DNA from: Anseranas semipalmata
Lineage: Eukaryota; Chordata; Aves; Anseriformes; Anseranatidae
Reading direction: 5' to 3'
Length of the DNA: 64,000 nucleotides
Assembly: GCA_013399115.1 (NCBI GenBank)
Contig: VXAA01006076.1
Location: 936,339-1,000,338, forward strand
Shown: one piece after another, positions 50,133 through 63,690 of the stretch
Layout: each line of letters begins with the position of its first letter
Position numbering within the stretch: the stretch's first letter is position 1
The notes under the pieces: model-generated
What the model was told of the DNA's origin: nothing
The model's input: only the letters and a program-made list of their open reading frames with translations
Database searches by the model: none
Made by a program: the position numbers and the translations under genes

Positions 50133-53100
50133 CTAAAAGAAATCAGAGAAATTATTCAAATGTAGTATTTCAAATAAGGTAGATAATGGAACGTGATATT
50201 GAAATATTAACTGTAAAGGAATTCAAGGTGAAAATTGTATTTCAGGAAGCAACATGAAATGTGATCCCTTAAGTGCATTTATTATAGAAGTTTTATTATA
50301 TGAACCCAGAAACACAAACTTCCAGGCCTGTTGAAGATAGAATAGGTGCTTTAAATATGAATATTGAGAAAAAAAAGTCAGAACTGTAAAGTCACAGAGC
50401 ATGTAACAGCTTCAAAAACAAACTTACCTTAAACTTAAGACCAAAATCAAACCAAAAGGCATATAAACAAGTAGTCATTAAAACGAATGCACTTATTATC
50501 AAACTACATGAAAACAAAGTAGATGTCCTCAGAATTTACGATACTCAATCTTAACATAGGCATAAAGTTTATTTTAGTAGCAAAATACAAAGTTTATATT
50601 GATCTCTGCAAAGTCTACAAAAATACTCAGAGTAGCTACATCAATGAAAAGTCCTGAAATCTATAACTGTGCATCATTTCATTGTCTGTGGGGAGTCTGC
50701 AGGCCACAATTAAACCACTTAAGACAGGGTTCACAAGTAACAGGAGAGGCAAAGGATGCCACAGTTGTCAGTCAGCTGTCAATTCTCATTTCCTAATCAA
50801 GTCATTTAAGAATACGAAATGGTTGCATATTCCCAGAAGTATATATGCCATGGTTTGGGATCACAAAGGCATCTTCTGTGTGCTGACTCTAGGTATTTGG
50901 TCACAAGAAATTATTTCAGCCATATCATTGAGGATTATATAAAATCTCAATCATCTTCATTACATCGTAGAAAAAAGGAGACACAAAACTGTTTCCAAAC
51001 AGGCAAAGGTTCTTAAAATGTTTGAATCTTTAAGGAACTGCCTACTCAATGTCAACCTTTCCAATATAAGGCAGTATGGCAAGTTGCTCAAGTAACTGCT
51101 TTCCAGGACAGGTACTGGTGCAAAGGCTAGATGTCTGGGACATAGTTCCAGCTCCAAACTCTTGCTATTTAGTTGCTTTTTCTTTGGGTTTGCTCATCTT
51201 CAGTGTTTGCCTGGGTTTCTTCCATCAGCTTTCACGCACGTCTTTAAACACTGTTCTTAAAGTACACTACAAAAACTGCTTCATTAATTGCTGCCTTATT
51301 TTCACTGCCCATCACTGAGTCAATAGCCTATCACTGAAATTTTCTTCTTCCTTTCTTTCAATTCACTAAAATGTCCTATTTAGAGCTAAAACGGAACTCT
51401 GTTATTTCTACATGGATATAACAGTGAGTTTTGCATCAACTTACTCCTGAAATACACGAATAAAATTGACCACGAAACTTCCCTTTGCGAATCCCCTTTT
51501 GGCCATTTCCTTCCCTAAGTTTTGGGCCAATTATCAGTCCTCAATAGCTCTGCAGTTTGCTGCTTTCAACAGTATCAGTGACCGGGTTACCCAAAACACA
51601 GTTTCTTAGTTTAAGTTTCTCTCTTACTTCTGAATATTCCTTAGAATTCTTTTTTGGGACTTCATCTTCTCTCATGCCTGTGATTTAAACACCATCTCCT
51701 GACTGACCTTCCGATAACACTGCTTACATCCACTTCTCCTCACCCAACCACTGACAACTTTCTAAATTATCTCACCCTTTCTGCACCTACACCAACCGCC
51801 TGCAGCTCTCCCTGGACATCTGGACACCATTCCACTGAACAGAAGTTCTCCGCTCAGTTGAAGAAAATAAAAAGGGGAAGGATTTATATCTGTAATGTTG
51901 GTATCCTCTCACTTCATTTCTTCCTCATCATTTACATTTCACATCCAAATCTTCATGTCTTCATCCAAACCTGCAACAATTATTGCAGCTTTCTCGCATG
52001 TTTTTCTTCATTTCTGTTTTGAAGACACTAAACCATAATTTGGTGCTCTATGAACAACTGTTTCCTCCAGTTTGTCTCTATTTAAATTTGCTTAAATTCA
52101 CTGTAAGCATTGTATCACCTTCCCCTTTTCTCCATAATAGACACGCAATATCACTGGTTTTCACATCAGTGTATGAAAACCATAAAAGCAATAATACTGG
52201 TTAACACATAGTATCACTAGTTTTCACATCAGTGAATGTAGCTTACCTGCATTTGAAAAATAAGTTAAAAATCCACAGAACCAACCCACCAAATGTGTAC
52301 TAATGCTTACATGTGCAATGCTCTCTAACAGACAGCTTCGAGACAAATTATTGATAGCCAATGCACAGGTCAGTGTAAAATGTTTACATTTATTTAGCTG
52401 AACAGTTTAAAGGAACAATAGATAATCAGTTAAATTCCATTTTACTTAACCACACAATTATATCATCATCACCATATTCAGAATAACTTTATTTAGCTTC
52501 TGAAATTTCTTCTCAAACAGTCTGTCACTGAACCCTAAATTCCAGAGGGGAGCAAACTGTTCCTCCTTTTGGTTAACGAACAGACACTTACTAATGCCTT
52601 GTCAATCCCCTTAAGGCCACCTCTTTGAAAGACCGAACCACTGCTGCACAGTCAAGCGCAACAAGTATATGCAAGTACAAACTCTTATTTTAACCTGCAC
52701 CTCACCCTGCGTATGGAAGGGATGAAGGTATTCAAAAGAGCACCCGTTCTCACAGGACTGATGTGATGAAGATCACACATGACAAGCTGTCATACTTGAT
52801 AATAAGTCACTCGGAAAATGGAAGGAAGAGAAATTCCATTGCTGCCAGCATACAACAGAGCTGTTTAGATAACCAGTGCTGCAGTCAATGGTTTCCATCT
52901 CGTAACACCCACAACTTTGCAGCAGCTGCTGATTCCAATAGCACCTGACTATTCAGTCGTGCCAAAACATCAAAACCTACCCCTCGTGGATGAGCGATTT
53001 TGCACTGTTTATTCCCCTAATTATCAATGGACTTGAATTTTCTGCATCTCCTGTATGATGACCCCGGCAACAAAAATTGCACCCAGTACTGGGAGAATAG

Positions 53101-56100
53101 TGTATTCCAACAGCAAAGATCCTAAGTGAACAGTATCTTTTTCTTCCTTTAGACAGCTTCCAAGTCTGTTGGCAAATAGGTAGAAGAAAATGGTAAAAAT
53201 AGATTCCAATAGATAAGAAAATCGCATGTTCATTCTTCAATAATGCAAACGGTCACACCAGAAATGGTACTTGTAAGATACACAAACAATGAATGCTTCC
53301 CTATGTTGAAAAAACCAGGTTTGCCTGGTTGCTCTTGCTTTTACTAAACCGACTCTGAAAGGCCTCTTCCCAACCCAAAGACACAACAAACTTCTGTTAC
53401 ACATTCTTACAAGAAGTTAGTCTGTTCTACTTTCTATTTATGGAATGAATGTTCCCTTTTGCACAACGTTTTTTTGTTAGGATTTTGTTTTTCAGGTATA
53501 TGGAGGTAACCTGCCAAGTAGGGGAAAATGTCTTCTGAAAGTCCATCAAACACTGCATCACTGACAATCAGACACTGCTACCACTACTACACATACGTAA
53601 CACTTAAGTAAAACTCCACCATTAGGGCCACTCCAGAAGTTCAGTAACAATTCAAGACTAACCTGTTCCCCGAGTTTCAGCCTTGGAGGAGGAGGGATGG
53701 GGAGCCATTCATCACTTAGAGAGCCACCACATCTGATTCTACAGATTAATTTACCAGTATCTCCATTCTCAAGTTCTTTCTTGGGTTTCTACATTAACTT
53801 CTGTTTGGTAGGCATTCAATTAAAAATGTACTTTCAGCATGGCTCCAGTATATCTCTAATATCTCACACTTTTAAAAATGACAAGAAAAAGTAAGCACCT
53901 AAAATTTCTGCAATCACTGAGAAGTGACAAAAACGTAAGATGTCTCTTTATAAATGTATTCACCTTTTTCCTCTCAAGGAAAGTATTTCCATTACCCCAG
54001 CAAACTCCAGAATACAGCCTGCCATACACAGAGGTAGCCCTTGATTTTAAAAGGTGTTTAAAAGCAGCTCTTTATGAACCATAAGAAGGATCTGCTTGAA
54101 AGAAACAAAAAAAAGTCCAAACCAGTAAAAACCAACAAGAGACGAGACATTGCCAACTAGCAATCTATTTTTCTTGTGGGCAGAGAGGCGGCTTAATTAA
54201 CTGGGAATTCACAGTCCTGGAGGGACTGCCTCTTTCTTGTCCAGGTCACATCCCAAGACCTCCCTTTCCCTGCCTGAGCTGAGGAAATAGCTCCTCCATT
54301 GCCATGAACCGGATTGTTCCAACATACAACGTGTAGTTTTTCAGGCGGCGACTTTTCAGCCCAAGTGCGTATGCTTTGCCATAAGAGGAAAGTTTCTAAG
54401 GAATGCATTACACATTTAAGTTAAAAAAAACTCAAAAACTCCTTCATTTCTTACAGACCAACAATAGGTGCTAGGAAGGGTAAGTGAAGATACAAGGACA
54501 GAGTGTAACAGTTGCTCCAACAGCCAACCCATGATGGAAAATCCTGCAAAAACAGCTACCCCACCCACGTTGGTCAAAACCATACTGAAGAAGTACTAAC
54601 GTTAGAATTGGGATGGCCACTACGGAGTCTTGAGCTCACCCAAAATGCACAAATCCTGACCTTCTCTGCGTACTACAACAGCTCTCTTTGCAGTCTAATA
54701 AACAGATAACTAAGAGCTTCCACACATTCTAAATAATTAAACTCAGCTGCTGCCTCAGACTGCATGAACTTACACAGATGATATCTTATGTATGTTACAT
54801 CAGATTTCTCTGACCAATTTATGTTACTCACCTATCTGAAAATCTACCAAAAAGTAACAGAAGTTACTGGTAATGGAGTTTGCTTTAAATACGCTGAACT
54901 GGGTGCTATGCAGAATCACTATTCTGCCAAAACTGTAACAGAAGTAATCTCTAAAACTATTCCTCAGTTAAGCGTGCTGAATTTTCCTCTGGAGACAACA
55001 AAATCTACTGCAGAACACTACCCTGAAATCAACCATGGAATACTCTAGAACTGTAATGTCAAATGATTGTTTGTCCAATACATGTCTTTTCTTCAAGAGC
55101 CTAGAAATCTGCACATGGTTCTCTCTTTAGTCTCTGCACCAAACAGTGGATATATAAATAAAACTTTCAAACTAGTAATGAGATGTTGACTTAAAGATCA
55201 GCCTTCTTTGCCTGAAGTCAGACGTGTTTTTAGCTATTGTAATTGAAGCCACACTTCTTGCAACAAAATCAAGACCAAGCAAGACAGCCCAAAGGAAATA
55301 CAGTGAGGTAATTCTCCATGTAATTCGTCTGAGGCTTCTCTTTACTAAATAAAATGTCTCTGGAAACCATCGCTCTAGTAAAGCATATCATGTCTGCAAA
55401 AATTGAGAAGCAAATCTTAAAGATTTTAATCTTATCTGAGTTTTCAGAACAGAAAGACATACATCAGAAAAAGAATGCAAGAAATAAAAGGTTTTAGGGA
55501 GATGACAATAGCAGGGAAAGGCAGGTGAATGGATAAAAGCATTTGATTTCGCCTATCAGTTCTAGCAGAAATAAAATAGCACCGCTATTCTTAGGAAAGA
55601 CTGCTTTTTTGTTGTTGGCTTTTTGATCCAGATACACTCTCTAGTTTAACTGGATTGTAGAAGTTTCACTGAAATCTGGGAGACCACTATAGAAGGAGAC
55701 TCAAGAGAGGTATACAAATACTAACTACACCTGGGGTATCTTATTTCCCCATGTTTTAAATATATATGCAATGGAAAGAGAGAAGAGCCCGCAGTGGGTG
55801 ATTCAAGGTAGCTATAATTAGGACCCTGCTCTGAACCGCCCTCTAGAGGAGTCTCTAACTCTCCAATAGGGAAGGAGACTGAAGAGATTAACATAATGAG
55901 GATAAAGCCAGCCTTTCTGAATACTTCCCATTTATTATAATATGATAGAGAAATCAGACAAAGAGTAAGGACTTACTTGGATCTATAAATATATATATAT
56001 ACACAAAAGGAGCGTATCATATACCAGAGTCAATACTTCACAAGAATGACATGAGTAAAATAGGGGAGTGCTTTGCAACTAAACTAGAAATAAGCAACAG

Positions 56101-58708
56101 TCAAACATCACTACTTTAATTGTTTCCCATGAAAGGTCTATCAACGCAGTAAGCAGACTAAAACTAAATAAGATTAAGTGACAGGTACTCTGTATCAGAA
56201 TCCTCTCAATTCATAAATCAACAGCACTCAGTCACAAAGAGTAGAAGCACTAGTGACTGGAGTTTTAAAGTACCACAAAAATCATCAACCAAAGGAACTA
56301 GGGGTCAGTCAAGATACTGTTTCTATGGCTGACGACACCACATGAAAAACACACTGACAAGCATGATGTAACGTCACATTATTATGCCTCGTGTTCTCCT
56401 TAGGAAAAACAGAAGTTTCCTCTTCCCAATGGGATCCTGAACAACATCTATTCATTTTCATTTACTGGCGATCACATCTCTTGTTCTAAGCAGGTTTCCT
56501 ATACCACACTTGTTACTGTAATACCCAAGTACCTTCCAGCGGTGCATTAGGCAGTGCAGCCAGTATCCATTACGGGCTGCTTGTTCTCTCACCGTCTCCC
56601 TAGGGGAGAAGCACACGGCAGACCGCTTCGGTACGGTTTTCACCAAGCGTGCACCAGCCACACGCTAGGCAACAAGGAGACACAGACTGTATATAGCTAC
56701 TTAATATTCAAACAAGATGCATACAGCGCTTCAAAGTAAACACAAGGCTGCTACAACACATAGCCTGAGAGTATAGCTGACTGTTCAATTACAAGCAATG
56801 AGAAATGAAGTGGGAAAAAGGATTAAAAAAAAGTAACTGTCAGACAAATGAAAGCTGTTGGAAACATGGAAAGCAGAAAAGCAACAGGGAAAGTGAGTTC
56901 AGAAAGAATGAAACAAATCCTTAAACAGGATAGTCTTGGCACTTAGTTCAATAAGAGCCTGAAGTCCATCCAAGGCATTCAAAACAGAACGAGAAACACA
57001 GCAGATGAAAAGTAACGGAAAATGATTTTATCCACACTTCTTGAACATAAGGCAGTAAAAACACTGAAAGGGAGATCTAATTACAGTCAAAGATGACCAA
57101 GGGAGGAAAGGTTGCATTCACTTTCTAGTTTGGGGAGTGAGGGTGGGGGAAATACAGAATTTCCTGTTTAGAAGGGAAGGTTTAGAGCAATGGGGATGAA
57201 AGGACAGATTTGGAAACTATGAATACTTTTGAGTATTTTAATAGCAAATGCAAACTATACCCTGCTGTCACACAAGCTAATGCATCTAAATAATATCTGA
57301 AAAGTAGATTCCTTATCTTTACTTAAGAGCTTAAAAGTCCTCTTAACTGATTACAAAATCTGTATTTACGCAATTATACAGTTTTAATATTGCTCTTTAA
57401 TTCAAATATTTCTTAGAGGTTTCAGTACTCAGAAACCGTCAAAAGGTTTCCTCTCAATTTTCAAATATTTCAAAGGTAACAAGAGCCTAATTATAAAAAG
57501 AAAGATTTAAGACTAATTTTCATTTCTGAACCTTGCACTTACAGAAGGAAGCAGACTCTTCCACAACGTAGCTCTGTAGTTACTTGATACGTTATCAGTT
57601 ATAGACCAGTTATCCGAGATGGGCTATTCAGAATGAGATGTTATTACTAAAATAAGCACATTTTCCAGCAAATGGTTTTTATGAAACAGCATATTGGCAC
57701 TAAGGTGCCTCTCCCTTCATGGACCGCAGATGCAGTCATGGTGGAAGAAATAGACACTTCTTAAATATACAAAGTTTAATTTTACACTACAAATAATATA
57801 ACCAGCATATGCTATATGCTACAGAGCCAAACTGATAACATTATTTCTGTCATATCTTTGATGCTCTCTTTTCAGGCATTCCTCAATTCGTAACAGATAA
57901 CTTCAGTTAAGTGACAGAGTATACTTTCTCAAATGCGTGCTAAGAAAAAAAGATTCTGAAGACTTTTTTCTTTTTTTAATATGCCTTCATCAAAATAAGT
58001 TCTGAATCACAGGAACCAGTAGTGATTGAAACATCATCAAGAACTGACAAGCCACCACAACAATCTTGACAAGCAATGTTGTTTAAGTGCTTGCCAACAC
58101 AAAATAAAGGAAATTTTTACTACCTAGAATATGAAACACAATCCATCAAACTTCTTTTATTCTGCTTATCCTTCTATATGTATAAACTTGTTCTGGAAGA
58201 AACATCTGACTCCATGCAGTCCTTGACTCCTTAAAAATAAATGAATAAATAGATGCAGTGTAGGCCAGATTAAGTCTCACATCTCTACGCTACCACTGAC
58301 TGACAACAACAGAAGTGTTAACATAATTGGGCAAAACTATTTAGTACATGAGATTGCTCAAGTTGTCACTCAGAGTTTATGCTGGTAAACACCACCTCAC
58401 CCCTGCTTAATTCTACCTGCCTCACAAGAAAAGCAAGCATGGCCTCAGGTTCTCAAAATTGATCAATAAAGATAATACATATCTATCCTTCCTAATCTGA
58501 AGACAGTTAGTAAAACCACTTATTTGTTTCATAAACACCGATCAGCTCTGGCATAACTCAAATTAAAACAGCGATCTAAATAAAACAGACCTGTTTCCAT
58601 CCACATCTCTTCCCATTATTTTAAATGAATAATAAAATAACAGTTCAGGAACTAACTGCAAAAATAGTCGTATATCTAAATAGGTACATGTAAATACGTA
58701 AATATTAC
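50133..58708 (-). other. BCL2L13: BCL2L13 intron, 8.6 kb
   Basis: AT-rich. It holds a 23-base direct repeat (52149 and 52212) and a short AT repeat near 55985-56000. No transposon family or exon was recognised; the open frames here are short and without known motifs. Confidence 0.7.
52149..52234. repeat. 23-base direct repeat, 63-base period
   Basis: TATCACTGGTTTTCACATCA, continuing GTG, starts at 52149 and recurs at 52212 with one mismatch. The sequence between is not repeated. Confidence 0.7.
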
Positions 58709-58829
58709 CTTGAGTTGAAGCAGGAGGATGCTCCTGTGGCTTCTCTTGTGATAAAAGCCCCAGGTAGCTGAGAACTACGTATTTTGTTTCATAGTGAAAT
58801 CCTACAGGCACAGCAGTAGAGGACGCCAT
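58709..58829 (-). CDS. BCL2L13: BCL2L13 first coding exon: residues 1-40
   Basis: The exon runs 58898-58709; translation starts at ATG 58829-58827 and the exon ends ACTCAAG|GTAATA in phase 1. It encodes MASSTAVPVGFHYETKYVVL and LSYLGLLSQEK, the BH4-like N-terminus, in register with the human start. The ATG has G at +4 but C at -3. The 69 bases of 5' UTR in this exon (58898-58830, after acceptor TTTCCTTACAG) contain no in-frame stop, so an N-terminal extension from an upstream exon is not excluded, although the human match begins at this Met. Confidence 0.94.
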
Positions 58830-58898
58830 CGGGTTGGCTTGCAGTGTGTCAGTGCTCTTATTGGGCACGTAGGGTTTTCTCTGGGTTACTGATGAAGA

Positions 58899-61800
58899 CT
58901 GTAAGGAAAGAACAGAGTGGTTTGTTTTTTTTGGTGGTGGTGGTGTTTTGTTTTGTTTTTTTTTATAAAGTTGCAATAGGTCACGAACTCATACATAATG
59001 AGGAATTATGTAACAATCATGAAATAATATCCAGAGTTTTGCCTTGATATCCTATGCATTCTTATTAAAATAAGAACTATGCAGAGTAAAACCAAATGCC
59101 CTCAAGTCTAGTGCCCTGTCTGACTGTTGTTAGCAGCGGAATTTCTCACTCCTGCTCGGCATACATACTCTCACATTAAAGCAAATTAAACTGTTCCTCA
59201 CCATGTGTCCGCCTTCTAAATGCCTCCCAACTCAACCCCACACAAATACACAGGCATAGTCACGCAAAGAGGTTTTAAGGACTCTGAAGACTCAGCTAAC
59301 TACAACTGGGGGTAAACATGTCAGCTTTAGAGGAATCTCCATTCCCCTAAGCCTCAGATGAGTATTTTCTCGATTCGCTGCTTTCTCAAATTGTGTATTA
59401 CGATGATTAAAAATTTTAATGCAGAAAAAGTGACAATTGTCTCAACCACAATCGTCTCAAATTCATTTTACTGTTCCAACAGCAATGGAAAACACATGGT
59501 CAACACAAGAAACTCCACATTCGTTGTAGGGACTGGAAGAACAGATGGTCACGTGTCCTGGATTTCTTACCCAGACATTAAAGCTCATAAAACAGAAATA
59601 CATATCGAACAGCAACATCTGGTCAAAGAATTTCCCTGTTTCACTATTTGTTTACTTGCTTCTTCAAACACACCAATAAGAACTAGCAGGAAAAAACTAA
59701 GGTAAAGAGAAATAAAAAACAGCCATAAAAGACATGGAAAAAAATGAAAAAAAAAATCTCAGAAGACAACATGCAAGTGGGGAAAAAGCCACACAACCGA
59801 CTGAACCGAAGTTTCAGACTAATCAACATGTTTTAGCTCTTTATATTAGGAACAGTCTGGATAACTACCTCCAACCAACTTAATAAATCAAGTAACCATA
59901 ATCCATCACTTCAAAGAGTCACTCCCAAACAAGTAGTAGCTCACACCTGGCCATCGGAATGGATGCCTAACTGGAAGGCCAACACAAACGTTCATGCTAC
60001 AGAACAGGTACTTAATGGATGTTGAAGGAGCTAGAGAGTTTACAAGTGTCAGAGTGCAGCTATGTTTACAGGTAATGTTTAAGCCAAGTTTAAAACTTAA
60101 AGCAGTGAGAATGAGAAAAACCCTATAGATAAATAGCACACAAGCTGGAACATCTCAAGAAGGATCCTGATTACACTGGAAATGCCGTGAGATTAAGAGA
60201 GAGAACCAGGTTCCCAAACCAAAGCACAAACTGCAAATGAAGCCTCAAGATAAATAATAATAATAAAGAGAGCAAGCAAAAGAAAAATATTGATCTGTTC
60301 AGCTATGCAAAATTTGGAGGCTAACTTCTAACCCCCCTCCTCCCTGGAAAGGAATCCAGATTAACAGCAGTACGACTGGTTACTGGGGATAAACGGAACT
60401 ACAGCTATGCTGCGGCCTGGTTACCTTGTGAGTAGGTAGCTTGGCAAAGAAAAAATCGTCTGTCAAACTAAAAGCTGTAATAGGAAAAGAGTTGGTGGAA
60501 AATTGGCTAAGTGTTCTTTAATCTTTAGCAACTCTACTTTCTGAAACTCATTCAGTATTGAAAACAGAGGAGGACTCTTTCATGAAGACTACACTTTGGG
60601 AAGCTCTGCCTCGTCTCATGTATTTCAAAATGCTTGAAATCCTTTACCAGAAAGATTCACTTCAGTCTTCGCTACAGCTTGCACTGAAGTAATCATTTAT
60701 ATAGGAAAGAACCAACGTCAAAACTTTCAGCCAACACTCAACGTATCACGCTTCATTAACATAAGAAGTTATAGCAGAGGATAAACATGGCTTTTCTACA
60801 ATATGCAGCTACTCTTCAGCCACTATCACAAACTGAGATTTTAATAAAGATAGGAGATTTGGAAATAACAGCTGCTTAGGAGACTATAGGATCATTAACA
60901 ATAGATGTGTTCTTCAAACCAGATCACCAGCTGTGATCACCACATCACCAGATGTAAAAGATGCCATTCATGAAAAAGCACAAGCTCCCCACTACAGTTT
61001 TGTTTTGTTCAGCAGAGATCCACAGTCCTGAAACCAAGGCACTGCCTGCACCGCCTACACAATGAATGGGAACCCTTCAAGACAACCTAAACAGACCTAT
61101 CCAGAAAGCAGCAGCCTGGTAGGTGGTCCACAGCAATCCAGACCCTACACTGTGTATCAAAGAACAGGTATGAATATATAACAAACATTATTCTTTAAAA
61201 CATAATTTCAAATCAACACAGAGAATGAAAGAAAAAAAACCAGCAGTCTATCAAAATGAGAATGAGACTCCATACCAGCACAGTGACCCATGTGCAACAG
61301 GGAAGCTAATTCATGAAAATTTCAGCATGCTTAGCTCAGCACCTCTGGAGGGAGAGAGAGAGAAAGAGAATCAGACCACAATTTATTTAAGTAGTGGCTA
61401 ATGTTTCCCTGGGAAAAGAATGGAGAAACAAATCTTCACATGAAAGAACTAATCACTTTGGTTGATGTATTCAGAGAGGTAGTTTTACACTGAAATGACA
61501 AGGGAGATTTAAGAACTTGAATGGAAGAACTATCTTAAGCTTCACATAAAAGAATATCCGACTGGAAATACACTTCAGAATCGCTGATCTTCCTTCGAGA
61601 GAAGCCCACAATACAGTAACTGAATTACTAATTTTAAATTGTAAATGATTGTTTTTGTTTTCAAAAAGAGATAGACAAATATTGACTCAGATACTGTAAA
61701 TATTGCAGATAAGGCCATTTTTCAGGAATGACTGGGATTAGAAAAGGACACGCAACTTGAAAGACCAGATCAGAGGAAGGAGAGCTTTCCATCAGAGGAG

Positions 61801-63690
61801 CAAAATGGAAAAGAGTCCAGAAACTATTTAAGAGAATAAGACAAAGGCTTGTTTGGGAGATGTAACGGAGCAGAGGAAACAAGGCATTGTAAGAGTATGT
61901 AAGCCTTCAAAACAAGGGCAAGGGGGCTACTTCTGGTTTAACAGATTTATTTACTGCCTCTTACAAAAAAAGAGATCAGAATTATTACGAATTACTTCCT
62001 ACAAAAAAATTCACCTTTCTCAACTCCTGCACCCTTGGGGTAGAAAAACCTACACTTGTTCAAGCTCACTTAGCTCTTTATTCCTCCAGCCCTGCTGTCA
62101 TTTGTTTTATGTGGGCTGAGCTCTTCAGCTGACCCGAGCACGGGAGTTCCAGTCAGCCTGACATTCCCTCACGCAATCTGTCACATCCTAATCCACGGAA
62201 GAGTTGTATGTTAGATAAAGGGCAATGCAAATCTACCAATGAACACAGCGAATATAATCCCTTAGTGAGGGGGCTCAGCTGTGTTTCAGTCCTCTCCTGA
62301 AAAATCCTAGCATGCCTCAAGCTACGTTTACCATGCATCATTCAAAAGCCAAAATGCAATGACACTGACCAGCAGGACGATTCCCCAGCTGCCACTAAGG
62401 TCTGCTGCACATCTATTTGACTGCGGCAGCTCGGAGACCTGCCTTATGCATTTGGAGCTGTAGGCTTACAAACTATTTTGCTTCATGTTTATAAACAAAA
62501 TACCAGGCGATCAATATCGCTACCAATTTCTATCTAACGCACTGAAAACAGTTCCAAAAATAATAGCACAGGCACAGATTGCTTTCTTTAAAAAAAAAAC
62601 ACCACCATCACGACTACAGTGAAGTCCCATCTGAAAACAGACAGTCATTCCAGGGCTGGAAGCAGTTCCCGTCCATGGCCCAGGTTACCGAGCGTCACTT
62701 ACCAGCTACAGACTCATCCCAGACCGCTGCTCAAACAGAAAACTTCCTGCTGCTGGAGAATTATTTCAAAGCACGTGTGTTCTCGGTCAGCAAGCGTTCA
62801 CCCAAGCACAGACAGCGAGATTTAGGGAGGCAACAAAACCGCAGCACCGCAGTTCAAATCGTTTGTAGGGAAGCATGCCACTGAAACACTCATGGGTTTG
62901 GGTCATCTTCCTGATACCAACCTCCGTGACAGGTAACCACTCTCACTTGTCCCAGTTCATCATACTACACTCTAATCTACAGCCTTACATTTACACAGTG
63001 CTCTTTATTCAAATGTACCCGATTTCAAGCAGTTGCTTGCAGGACACGCAGCTACAAAACCACACCCCATGTCAGCAGCGTGGAAAACATTCGGGTGCTC
63101 TGCAACCTTACCAGAAGGGCTGTGTAGGGATTTCGGGTGAGACTTGCACGTGCGGACTAGTTTAGATGTGCAGCTCTGTCTCTCAAAACACTTCACATAA
63201 CAAGTAGGGCTTTCAAAGCACCTGATTGTGATCAGATTGGCAGATACATTCTTCGGTGTACTTTTCAGACAATATATGATGGTATGACTAAGAGATTGTT
63301 TTCAATAAACTGAGAACTACTGGGTTCAAACATGTCAATTCCTACTGGAAATGAATCAATATTGCATCCATTACTGATCCTCTAGTGGCACTTAATGGAT
63401 AGAAATACCGAAAAAATGATAGTCATTTATCTGGGCAGTGGTTTTAGTCAACCTTAGAAGGAAATGTAATTAAGCAGGCAAACAGTTTGATTGTCTTTTA
63501 GGAACACAATCAGAAATTACATGGGCTATCTACTATGAAGGCTCTCCATTTTTTTCAGGCTTTAAACCACCCCACCACGATATTAAATCATTACAAACCC
63601 GTCTTTCATTAACACACCAGAAACCCTGGTTTCTGTTCGCTTTCTGTTTTTGTGATCTGCCACGTGCTATCTGGCTTTGAAAGCAGACAG
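58899..63690 (-). other. BCL2L13: BCL2L13 intron 1
   Basis: Nearly 5 kb between the first coding exon and the CpG-rich promoter block. It includes a T/G-rich tract (58919-58966), a TAA repeat (about 60250-60266) and a GA tract (about 61350-61370). An open frame of 101 codons at 62579-62884 has no recognisable protein. Confidence 0.6.

Noticed and set aside
58563..58976. 137-codon - strand frame starting at 58976
   Set aside because: It contains the BCL2L13 first coding exon, but the start lies in intron sequence upstream of a good acceptor and the end runs past the donor.
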